Positions 1-5,992 of a DNA stretch of 8,982 nucleotides are shown piece by piece. The stretch is from positions 1 to 8,982 of the forward strand of contig CAJUQZ010000158.1 in the NCBI GenBank assembly GCA_910588755.1, given 5' to 3'. The notes under the pieces were generated by a model. That model was not told the origin of the DNA and ran no database searches. It worked only from the letters and a program-made list of their open reading frames with translations. The DNA comes from an uncultured Lachnospiraceae bacterium (GTDB lineage Bacteria > Bacillota > Clostridia > Lachnospirales > Lachnospiraceae). The translations under genes and the position numbers were made by a program. Numbering within the stretch: the first letter of the stretch is position 1; the number at the start of each line of letters is the position of its first letter.

Positions 1-825
1 GTAGACGAGGTGATTGCAGGTGTTCTTCCAGACGGGAAGGAGCGTGTCATCAGGCAGCTGATGGCACAGGGAAAAACGGCGATGGTGGGCGATGGCATCA
101 ATGACGCGCCGGCACTTACAAGAGCCAATACCGGTATTGCGATTGGCGCAGGAACAGACATTGCGATTGACGCGGCGGATGTCGTACTGATGAAAAGTCA
201 CCTGCGCGATGTGCCGGCGGCGATCCGACTAAGTCGCAGGACGCTGAAAAACATTCATGAAAACCTTTTCTGGGCATTTTTCTATAATGTAATCGGGATC
301 CCGCTAGCAGCAGGTGTGTGGATTCCATTGACGGGCTGGCAGCTCAACCCTATGTTTGGCGCTGCGGCGATGAGTTTATCAAGCTTCTGTGTGGTGACAA
401 ATGCGCTGCGGCTGAATCTGGCCGACATCTACAGTACCCGGCACGACAGGAGGCGCCCTGCGCGGTCTGGTGTCGCTAACAAATATGGGCATCCGGCAAA
501 AAGTAGCCAACAGAGTCTGACGGACGCTGGGCACGCAGGTGGGGAAAGCCTTTCCAGCCCGGTTTGTAACAATTATGTGACGAATCATAGTAACAAGGAA
601 AAAGGAGAAGAGAAAATGACAAAGACAATGAAAATCGAGGGTATGATGTGTGGACACTGCGAAGCGCGGGTAAAGAAATGTCTCGAGGCGCTTGAGCAGG
701 TGACAGAGGCTGTGGTGAGCCATGAGGCGGGAACCGCGGTGCTCACGCTGAATGCAGAGATTGGTGATGAGGTATTGAAAAAGACGGTCGAGGATCAGGA
801 TTACAAGGTTATTTCAGTGGAGTAA
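1..825 (+). CDS. copA: Cu(I)-translocating P-type ATPase, C-terminal part, fused in frame to a CopZ-like HMA domain (5' end outside window)
   Basis: Membrane pump that exports Cu(I) with ATP. The visible 274 codons begin in the P/N-domain region. The hinge motif GDGIND is at visible residues 30-35. Two membrane segments carry the Cu(I) signatures: YN at 95-96 in the segment starting near N88, and MSLSS at 124-128. After the last helix, an approximately 63-residue polar linker (nt 427-615) with no stop leads into a 69-residue HMA domain with the metal site MMCGHC (C12 and C15 counted from its own ATG at 616). HMA domains usually sit at the N-terminus of CopA or in a separate CopZ; C-terminal fusions are, from my knowledge, common in Lachnospiraceae ATPases. 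The N-terminal half, including the DKTG phosphorylation site, is not visible, so the number of other HMA domains is unknown. Copper rather than zinc or cadmium specificity is inferred from the membrane motifs. Confidence 0.93.
   Translation, partial: VDEVIAGVLPDGKERVIRQLMAQGKTAMVGDGINDAPALTRANTGIAIGAGTDIAIDAADVVLMKSHLRDVPAAIRLSRRTLKNIHENLFWAFFYNVIGIPLAAGVWIPLTGWQLNPMFGAAAMSLSSFCVVTNALRLNLADIYSTRHDRRRPARSGVANKYGHPAKSSQQSLTDAGHAGGESLSSPVCNNYVTNHSNKEKGEEKMTKTMKIEGMMCGHCEARVKKCLEALEQVTEAVVSHEAGTAVLTLNAEIGDEVLKKTVEDQDYKVISVE
601..618 (+). promoter_or_regulatory. Internal Shine-Dalgarno and ATG inside the copA frame, could yield a free CopZ
   Basis: AAAGGAG at 601-607 stands 8 nt before an ATG at 616, in the same frame as the ATPase. 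Initiation here would make a free 69-residue copper chaperone (616-825) with the complete HMA fold. The spacing and strength match the true start sites elsewhere in the window, for example the site at 973-979 before the 989 start. Whether it is used, or is a relic of a former separate copZ gene, cannot be told from sequence. Confidence 0.6.
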
Positions 826-834
826 ACATTTGTG

Positions 835-874
835 TTTGCACTTTTTGCACAAATGGTATGCGGATTTGCACAAA
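835..874 (+). repeat. Three TTTGCAC boxes upstream of the promoter, possible operator
   Basis: TTTGCAC occurs at 835-841, 844-850 and 865-871. The last two extend to the identical decamer TTTGCACAAA (844-853, 865-874), 21 bp apart, close to two helical turns, so the same DNA face would be presented. They end 14 bp before the -35 box at 889. An activator or repressor site is inferred; no known binding consensus is recognised. Confidence 0.45.
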
Positions 875-888
875 AACATTAGAATATA

Positions 889-917
889 TTGACAAAAACC
901 TGCCGAAAAAGTAAGAT
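889..917 (+). promoter_or_regulatory. Sigma-A type promoter for the REC-GGDEF-EAL gene
   Basis: A perfect -35 TTGACA (889-894) is separated by 17 bp from TAAGAT (912-917), one mismatch from TATAAT. A start near 924 would give a leader of about 65 nt before the ATG at 989. The ribosome binding site AAAGGAG (973-979) lies 9 nt before that ATG. This is the best promoter in the window. Confidence 0.75.
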
Positions 918-988
918 TAAAGTGTATTGTTGTCTGAAAACAACTGCCAGTCTGGTAAAACCGCCCTGGTGTAAAGGAGCTGACATAT

Positions 989-3046
989 ATGTATAATAAA
1001 AATACAATCTTATTGGTGGACGATGAGGAAGTGGGCAAACAGCGGCTCAAAGATGAGATCACAGATGACTTTGAGGTGCTTGATGCGTCGAACGGGCAGG
1101 AGGCGCTGGAGGTTCTTGCGGTAAATATCAACAAAGTGGCGGTGATCGTGTTGGATCTGATCATGCCGGTCATGGACGGATTCCAGTTTATGGACGAGTT
1201 TCGCAAACACCAGGAGTACGACAATATTCCGGTGATCGTTGCGACTGCAAATGAGGACTGGCACTCCGAGCAGAAATGCTTGGAGGCAGGCGTCTGGGAT
1301 TTTGTCATGAAACCATACAATCCGGTGCTTCTGCAATTTCGCATCAAAAACGCCATCGATAAGAGTCGCATGATTATGTCAGAGCGGGACGCGGTGACGG
1401 GGATTTATACGAAGTTGAAGTTTTACCGGGCGGTGCGGATGCTGCTTTCAGAGGAAAAGGAGGAGACATTTGCGTTTGCGCGTTTTGATATTGACCGCTT
1501 TAAGATGATCAATAATTTTTATGGCATCAAGGAGGGCGACCGGGTGCTTAAGAGTGTCGCTTTGGAGCTCCGGAAGATTTCGACGGTTTTTGACAGGTTT
1601 GTGTACGGGCGTCTGGAAAATGATATCTTTGCGGTCTGTATGCCGTTCCGGGAGGAGAATATCGACCTGCTCGTGAAGGCGATCCAGATAAACTTGCGCA
1701 AAGTAAACAAGGACTATAATATCAAGCTTTCGTGCGGGGTGTATGTCATCAAAGACGACACGCTGGACGTGACGGAGATGTATGACAGGGCCTTTCTGGC
1801 GGCCAAGAGCTGTAAGGGAAATTTTGTCCAGAGCATTTCGTACTACAACGAGAGCATGATTGAGGATATGCGTCAGGAGCAGTTTATCATCAACGAGGTG
1901 AACCGCGCAATCGACGAGGAACAGTTCGAGGTCTACCTTCAGCCAAAGATCAATCTGGTCACAGATCGCTCTTACGGGGCGGAGGCGCTGGTGCGCTGGA
2001 ATCACCCGGAAAAGGGAATGATGTCTCCGGGCGAGTTCATACCAATCTATGAGCGCAACGGCATCATCGGCAGGCTGGACCAGTATATGTGGCGGCATGT
2101 CTGTAAGCTGCTGCGCAAGTGGCTTGATGAGGGCAAGAATCCGAACCCGATCTCGGTGAACGTGTCGCGGGTCAATATTTACAACCCGCAGCTGGTGCAG
2201 ATTTTCAAGAAACTGCTTGCTGAGTACCAGATTCCGGCAGAGCTGTTGAACCTGGAGCTGACAGAGAGCGCATTTATGGAAGACCAGGATCTGGTCATGA
2301 AGACGATGAGCAACCTTCACCAGCTGGGGTTTAAGATTATGATGGATGATTTTGGAAGCGGTTACTCCTCACTGAATGTCCTGAAGGACATGGAGGTCGA
2401 TTATCTGAAAGTGGACATGAAATTCTTGCAGGACCAGGAGTTCAACGGGAAGGGTGAGAAGGTGTTGACCTCCGTGATCCGCATGGCGAAGTGGTTGCAT
2501 CTGCCGTCGATTGTGGAGGGGGTGGAGACACTTGAACAGGTGGATTTCCTCAAATGTATCGGCTGCGAGTACGCGCAGGGATATTACTATGCGAAACCAA
2601 TGACGGTTGGTGATTATGAGGCTTTTATCGCAAGGGAGGAGTCGATGGGGGCAAAGTCCAGCACGGACGAGAACATCGCGATCATCAACGAACTGTGGAA
2701 TACGCGCTCTAATACCAGCAGGCTTTTTGACATGCTCGAGACACCGATTGCTGTGTATGAGTACAGACACGAAAAACTGGAATTGCTTAGAACAAATATT
2801 CGGTATGAGAATGACATTGTGTTTGACAAGAGTGTCAGCGAGCAGGAGCACAACCGCAGGGTACTGGCGGAGAGGGAGCTTCTAAGTGCAGCTTTTGCAA
2901 AGATTGTGCGCGGGGATTTCTGCGGGCCGATGGAGTACGAGCTTACAGATGACATCTGGTATCGCGTGACGGTGAGGGTGATCGGAAAACGGGCGGACAC
3001 GATGATTATGATGGTTACATTTTATGAGATCAGTGAATATAGATAA
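989..3046 (+). CDS. Response regulator with degenerate GGDEF and intact EAL domain (probable c-di-GMP phosphodiesterase)
   Basis: A 685-residue cytoplasmic signalling protein. The REC domain (about 5-125) has D11, D12, the phospho-acceptor D56, T86 and K108. The GGDEF-like domain (about 130-295) keeps the start motif DAVTGIY at 134-140, but its active site reads ENDIF at 210-214 instead of GGDEF, and the upstream I-site RxxD is absent, so cyclase activity is unlikely. The EAL domain (about 300-545) has the motif E332-A-L, N391, E423, DDFG at 453-456, K474, E510 and Q530, i.e. the usual metal and catalytic residues, so it should hydrolyse c-di-GMP. Residues about 548-685 form a further domain, vaguely PAS-like. 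No membrane segment and no partner kinase gene are visible. The gene has its own promoter and a downstream hairpin, so it is probably monocistronic. Confidence 0.93.
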   Translation: MYNKNTILLVDDEEVGKQRLKDEITDDFEVLDASNGQEALEVLAVNINKVAVIVLDLIMPVMDGFQFMDEFRKHQEYDNIPVIVATANEDWHSEQKCLEAGVWDFVMKPYNPVLLQFRIKNAIDKSRMIMSERDAVTGIYTKLKFYRAVRMLLSEEKEETFAFARFDIDRFKMINNFYGIKEGDRVLKSVALELRKISTVFDRFVYGRLENDIFAVCMPFREENIDLLVKAIQINLRKVNKDYNIKLSCGVYVIKDDTLDVTEMYDRAFLAAKSCKGNFVQSISYYNESMIEDMRQEQFIINEVNRAIDEEQFEVYLQPKINLVTDRSYGAEALVRWNHPEKGMMSPGEFIPIYERNGIIGRLDQYMWRHVCKLLRKWLDEGKNPNPISVNVSRVNIYNPQLVQIFKKLLAEYQIPAELLNLELTESAFMEDQDLVMKTMSNLHQLGFKIMMDDFGSGYSSLNVLKDMEVDYLKVDMKFLQDQEFNGKGEKVLTSVIRMAKWLHLPSIVEGVETLEQVDFLKCIGCEYAQGYYYAKPMTVGDYEAFIAREESMGAKSSTDENIAIINELWNTRSNTSRLFDMLETPIAVYEYRHEKLELLRTNIRYENDIVFDKSVSEQEHNRRVLAERELLSAAFAKIVRGDFCGPMEYELTDDIWYRVTVRVIGKRADTMIMMVTFYEISEYR

Positions 3047-3134
3047 GGTTTGCAGCCAATGGCGCGGGCCGAAGTATTTATAGAAGGTTCGAAATAAATA
3101 GAACTGGAATAATAATGTTTGTATTAGATATGGA

Positions 3135-3163
3135 AAAGGCGCGGCGTGCAGGGCTGCGCCTTT
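3135..3163 (+). terminator. Hairpin terminator after the REC-GGDEF-EAL gene
   Basis: AAAGGCGC (3135-3142) pairs with GCGCCTTT (3156-3163); the stem can extend by G-U, G-C and C-G pairs to 11 bp around a 7-nt loop. The U-tract is short (TTT then A), so termination may be partial. Because the stem has A-runs on one side and T-runs on the other it could act in both directions. It lies 32 nt before larB, so it could also act as a larB leader hairpin. No convincing promoter was found between 3047 and 3195; TTCGAA/TAATAA at 3088/3110 is a weak candidate. Confidence 0.6.
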
Positions 3164-3195
3164 AGGCAGTATTTTGACGGGGAGGCAGGACTGGA

Positions 3196-3966
3196 ATGGA
3201 TGTAAGGGAAATATTAGAGCAGGTGCAGAATGGCCAAATGACTGTGGGTGCGGCAGAACAGCTCCTGCAGCATATGTCCGGACAGCTATACGAGGAGATG
3301 GGGTTTGCGAAGCTTGACACCAGCCGGGAAGCGCGAACGGGGTTTCCGGAGGTAATCTACTGCGCAGGGAAGCCAGATGAGTACCTGGTGTCAATTTTCC
3401 AGGAAATGTATCAGAAAAACAGTGAGGTTTTCGGAACCAGGGCGACCAGGGCACAGTATGAGCTGGTGCAACGGGAGCTTCCACAGGTAGAGTATGACAG
3501 CGTTTCTAGAATCCTGCGGATAGAAAGCAATCCAGCGGAAAAGGCAGCAAAGCGGATTGGAAAGATTGCAGTCTGCACAGCGGGAACGGCAGACATCCCG
3601 GTGGCGGAGGAGGCAGCGCAGACAGCGGAGTATTTTGGCAGCCGTGTTGACAGGATTTACGATGTGGGTGTGAGCGGACTGCACCGGCTGCTGGCACATG
3701 CGGAGGCGATACAGGAGGCAAACTGTGTCGTGGCGGTGGCTGGCATGGAGGGCGCGCTGGCAAGTGTAATTGGAGGACTGGTCAGCAATCCAGTCATAGC
3801 GGTGCCCACGTCTATTGGATATGGTGCGAGTATGCATGGTTTGTCCGCACTGCTCACGATGATCAACTCCTGTGCGAATGGGATTGCGGTGGTGAATATC
3901 GACAATGGGTATGGCGCAGGGTATATGGCGACGCAGATTAACCGGCTGGCGCAGCGGAATGTATGA
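3196..3966 (+). CDS. larB: LarB, pyridinium-3,5-biscarboxylic acid mononucleotide synthase (NPN cofactor synthesis)
   Basis: First enzyme of nickel-pincer nucleotide synthesis: carboxylates and hydrolyses nicotinic acid adenine dinucleotide. The 256-residue length fits the family. Family motifs seen are DTSREARTGFPEV starting at D41, CTAGTAD at 127-133 (opening the PurE/AIR-carboxylase-like domain), GMEGA at 183-187, PTSIGYGAS at 204-212, and NSCA with C226, which probably corresponds to the cysteine that binds the nicotinate ring in characterised LarB. The start is supported by GGGGAGG at 3179-3185, 10 nt before the ATG. It lies 231 bp upstream of larC, its pathway partner, in the same reading frame. 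Its last codons form the first unit of a 54-bp tandem array. The sulphur-inserting enzyme LarE and the racemase LarA are not in the window. Confidence 0.93.
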   Translation: MDVREILEQVQNGQMTVGAAEQLLQHMSGQLYEEMGFAKLDTSREARTGFPEVIYCAGKPDEYLVSIFQEMYQKNSEVFGTRATRAQYELVQRELPQVEYDSVSRILRIESNPAEKAAKRIGKIAVCTAGTADIPVAEEAAQTAEYFGSRVDRIYDVGVSGLHRLLAHAEAIQEANCVVAVAGMEGALASVIGGLVSNPVIAVPTSIGYGASMHGLSALLTMINSCANGIAVVNIDNGYGAGYMATQINRLAQRNV

Positions 3967-4161
3967 GGAGAAGTAGATAATGTAGAAAGAATCAACTGTC
4001 TGATGCAGCCAAATGTCAGAAGAAGATCAGAAAATGCAGAAGGAAATAAATGTCTGGTGCAGTAGAAGGTCGGAAGAAGATCAAAAAATGTAGAAGGAAA
4101 TAAATGTCTGGCGCAGTAGAAGGTCGGAAAAGATCTGAAAAAGTCAGGAAATGGCAGCAGG
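3946..4161 (+). repeat. 54-bp tandem array starting in the larB 3' end (4 units, last one degenerate)
   Basis: Units start at 3946, 4000, 4054 and 4108, an exact 54-bp period, each opening with CTGRYGCAG. Unit 1 contains the last six codons and the stop of larB. Unit 2 matches unit 1 at about 37 of 54 positions without gaps. Units 3 and 4 are nearly identical for their first 22 bp, after which unit 4 loses 3 nt and drifts. The sequence is purine-rich on the plus strand. This array fills the whole larB-larC gap up to the larC leader. Confidence 0.8.
4040..4103 (+). other. Mini-ORF with its own Shine-Dalgarno inside the 54-bp array
   Basis: AAGGA (4040-4044), 5 nt spacing, then ATG at 4050 opens a 17-residue basic peptide (MSGAVEGRKKIKKCRRK) ending in TAA at 4101-4103. 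The next unit repeats the arrangement: AAGGA at 4094-4098 and ATG at 4104, directly after that TAA, opening a 67-codon frame with the same first nine residues that overlaps the larC start and ends at 4307. Translation is possible but unproven; both may be by-products of the repeat. Confidence 0.25.
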
Positions 4162-4175
4162 AAAGACAAAGTTGT

Positions 4176-4201
4176 AGGAGTATATGGGTGACAAGTTATG
4201 A
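4176..4201 (+). promoter_or_regulatory. larC translation start region with a 5-codon leader frame overlapping the start
   Basis: The only strong Shine-Dalgarno (AGGAG, 4176-4180) is 17 nt from the larC ATG at 4198, too far for direct use. It is nearer to ATG 4184 (3 nt, rather short), which opens MGDKL and stops at TGA 4199-4201, overlapping the larC start as ATGA. The larC frame is closed by TGA at 4189-4191, so 4198 is its first possible ATG. Weak GGGTGA at 4186-4191 could serve larC directly. Confidence 0.4.
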
Positions 4202-5685
4202 GAAGAATATTATATCTGGAATGCTATTCTGGAATCAGCGGGGACATGACAGTGGGCGCCCTGCTGGATCTGGGTGCGGACAAAAAGGCAGTGGACGAGG
4301 CGATTGACAGTATCAAACCACTTGTTTCGGGGTTCGATGTCGTGGTCACAAGAGTGCAGAAGGCAGGCATCGACGCCTGTGATTTCAATGTGATACTGGA
4401 CAGAGAACATGAGAATCACGACCATGATATGGCGTATCTTCATGGGCATGAACACCATCATGAGGACGAAGGACATGTATATGGCGTTCATGGTGACGAA
4501 GGACACGTTCACGGTCATCATGACGGAGAAGTACACGTTCATGGTGACGAAGGACACGTTCACGGTCATCATGACGGAGAAGGTCACTGTCATGCGGATG
4601 ACGGACAGTGTTATGATGATGGAGGCTATATGCATGGAGAGGGACGCTGTCATGTAGGGGAAGAACATGTTCACGGAGAAGGTCATCATCATGAGGGCGA
4701 CGAACATAACCATGCTCACGGGCATCATGCGCACATAGGTCTGGCAGAAATAACAGATGTTCTGCAAAAAGCAAAGCTTACAGATAGCGCCAGGGCGCTG
4801 GCGTTAAAGATTTTTGGTATTCTTGCAGAGGCGGAATCAAAGGCGCATAATAGACCTGTGAATGAAGTGCATTTTCATGAGGTGGGGGCGGTGGATTCGA
4901 TCGTGGATATCATGTCTGCCGCAGTGTGTATCGATTCACTGAAAGAGAAATATAATATAACAGATGTTATCGTTTCAGAATTGTATGAGGGACAGGGCAG
5001 CGTTCGCTGTCAACATGGCATCCTTCCGGTTCCAGTTCCCGCGACGGCAAATATTATGGAGACCTATGGGCTGCCAGTGCATTTTATGGGACTGCAGGGC
5101 GAGTTTGTGACACCTACAGGCGCAGCAATCGCTGCAGCCGTCAGGACAGCGGGACAGCTGCCAGACCGGTTCAGGGTTGTGTCAGGTGGCATCGGTGCCG
5201 GCAAGAGAAATTATGAAAAAGCAAGCCTGCTGCGTGCGATGGTTGTGGAGGAGCTAGCGGAGCAGCGAGATGTCATCTACAAGCTCGAATCGAACATTGA
5301 CGACTGTCCAGGAGAAGCCTTTGGTTATGTGATGGACAGGCTGCTAGACGCCGGGGCGAGAGATGTGTACTACACACCGATTTACATGAAGAAGAATAGG
5401 CCGGCATACCAGCTCAATGTGATCTGCAAAGAACCAGATATCCCAAAACTGGAGCAAATCATTTTTTGTGAGACGACCACTATTGGAATCCGGCGCGTGG
5501 AAATGGAGCGTACCGTGTTGAGGCGTGAGCAGCGTACGGAACATACTAGTCTAGGAACAATTGGAGTGAAGGTGTGCGGTGACAGGGTTTACCCCGAGTA
5601 TGAGGCACTGACAGCAGTCTGCCAGCAGCAGGGGCTCTCCTATCTTGAAGCATATAACAGAGTGTTTGCAGAGCTCAACAGATAA
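4198..5685 (+). CDS. larC: LarC, nickel insertase for the NPN cofactor, with long His-rich segment
   Basis: Inserts Ni(II) into pyridinium-3,5-bisthiocarboxylic acid mononucleotide, the last step of NPN cofactor synthesis. The N-terminus (YSGISGDMT, from Y10) is the family signature and fixes the ATG at 4198. Residues 71-179 hold 35 histidines with Gly, Asp and Glu, a probable nickel-binding or storage stretch. The core follows: HFHEVGAVDSIVD at 225-237, TPTGAAI from T305, and ESNIDD at 364-369. The 495 residues are in one uninterrupted frame; in Lactobacillus plantarum the gene is split as larC1/larC2 and joined by ribosomal frameshifting, which is not needed here. It probably forms a transcription unit with larB. 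Part of the His-rich region arose by a recent tandem duplication, and the final 14 codons are copied four times downstream. Confidence 0.94.
   Translation: MRRILYLECYSGISGDMTVGALLDLGADKKAVDEAIDSIKPLVSGFDVVVTRVQKAGIDACDFNVILDREHENHDHDMAYLHGHEHHHEDEGHVYGVHGDEGHVHGHHDGEVHVHGDEGHVHGHHDGEGHCHADDGQCYDDGGYMHGEGRCHVGEEHVHGEGHHHEGDEHNHAHGHHAHIGLAEITDVLQKAKLTDSARALALKIFGILAEAESKAHNRPVNEVHFHEVGAVDSIVDIMSAAVCIDSLKEKYNITDVIVSELYEGQGSVRCQHGILPVPVPATANIMETYGLPVHFMGLQGEFVTPTGAAIAAAVRTAGQLPDRFRVVSGGIGAGKRNYEKASLLRAMVVEELAEQRDVIYKLESNIDDCPGEAFGYVMDRLLDAGARDVYYTPIYMKKNRPAYQLNVICKEPDIPKLEQIIFCETTTIGIRRVEMERTVLRREQRTEHTSLGTIGVKVCGDRVYPEYEALTAVCQQQGLSYLEAYNRVFAELNR
4486..4582 (+). repeat. Perfect 46-bp direct repeat (51-bp period) inside the larC His-rich region
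   Basis: 4486-4531 and 4537-4582 are identical and lie 51 bp (17 codons) apart, keeping the frame. They encode the repeated core GDEGHVHGHHDGE. Identity at every base, synonymous sites included, indicates a recent duplication rather than selection on the protein alone. Confidence 0.9.
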
Positions 5686-5877
5686 TTGCCTCGAATCGTA
5701 TAAACAGAGTGCTTGCAGAGCGCGCAACGGATAAATGCTTCGAAGCGTATAATGAAACGTTTGCAGAGCTCAATAGATAATTGCCTCGAATCGTATAACA
5801 CAGAGCGCTTGCAGAGCGCAACAGATAACAGCCTCGAATCGTATAAACAGAGTGCTTGCAGAGCGCGCAACGGATAA
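5644..5877 (+). repeat. Tandem array of the larC 3' end (coding tail plus 4 downstream copies)
   Basis: Unit 0 is the last 14 codons of larC with its stop (5644-5685). Units 1 to 4 follow with no gap at 5686-5734 (49 bp), 5735-5780 (46), 5781-5828 (48) and 5829-5877 (49). Each has the plan CTYGAA..GTATAA..TTGCAGAGC..GATAA. Units 1 and 4 are identical over their last 47 bp. Unit 2 is closest to the coding tail (32 of 39 bp from its GAA codon) and would encode EAYNETFAELNR then a stop, against EAYNRVFAELNR in LarC. Units 1, 3 and 4 can fold a small hairpin (GCGCT/AGCGC at 5805-5809 and 5815-5819 in unit 3). The array fills most of the larC-HAD gap. There is no terminator-like U-tract. Confidence 0.88.
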
Positions 5878-5992
5878 CAGGTGATTGAAAATAAGATAAG
5901 AATAGATAACTGAAAATAAAGACTGCACAAGAATACACCAGAATATTGGGCACATCACAGCAATAATTATGAAATAATGTAGGAGAAAAGAA
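5878..5992 (+). other. AT-rich spacer before the HAD gene, ends in its ribosome binding site
   Basis: AT-rich, with several GATAA-like words that resemble the ends of the array units (for example 5893-5910). No gene and no convincing promoter; TTGGGC/TATGAA (5946/5968, 16 bp apart) is weak. AGGAG at 5981-5985 stands 7 nt before the ATG at 5993. Confidence 0.5.

Noticed and set aside
827..855. CATTTGTG/CACAAATG inverted repeat as a copA terminator
   Set aside because: AT-rich 8-bp stem with a 13-nt loop and no U-tract; better read as part of the TTTGCAC box cluster.
1448..2320. 290-codon minus-strand frame
   Set aside because: Antisense to the EAL/GGDEF gene, whose plus-strand frame has clear domains; a shadow of its codon pattern.
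3031..3110. 39-bp tandem duplication of the REC-GGDEF-EAL gene tail
   Set aside because: A local match around the stop codon (8 of 10) does not extend; overall about 55 percent, not distinguishable from AT-rich background.
3657..4169. 170-codon minus-strand frame with an 18-residue repeat
   Set aside because: It runs antisense to larB and the 54-bp array; the peptide repeat is just the reverse reading of the array, with no ribosome binding site or recognisable family.
5644..5877. CRISPR array
   Set aside because: Units abut with no unique spacers between constant repeats, they diverge from each other, and no cas genes are present.
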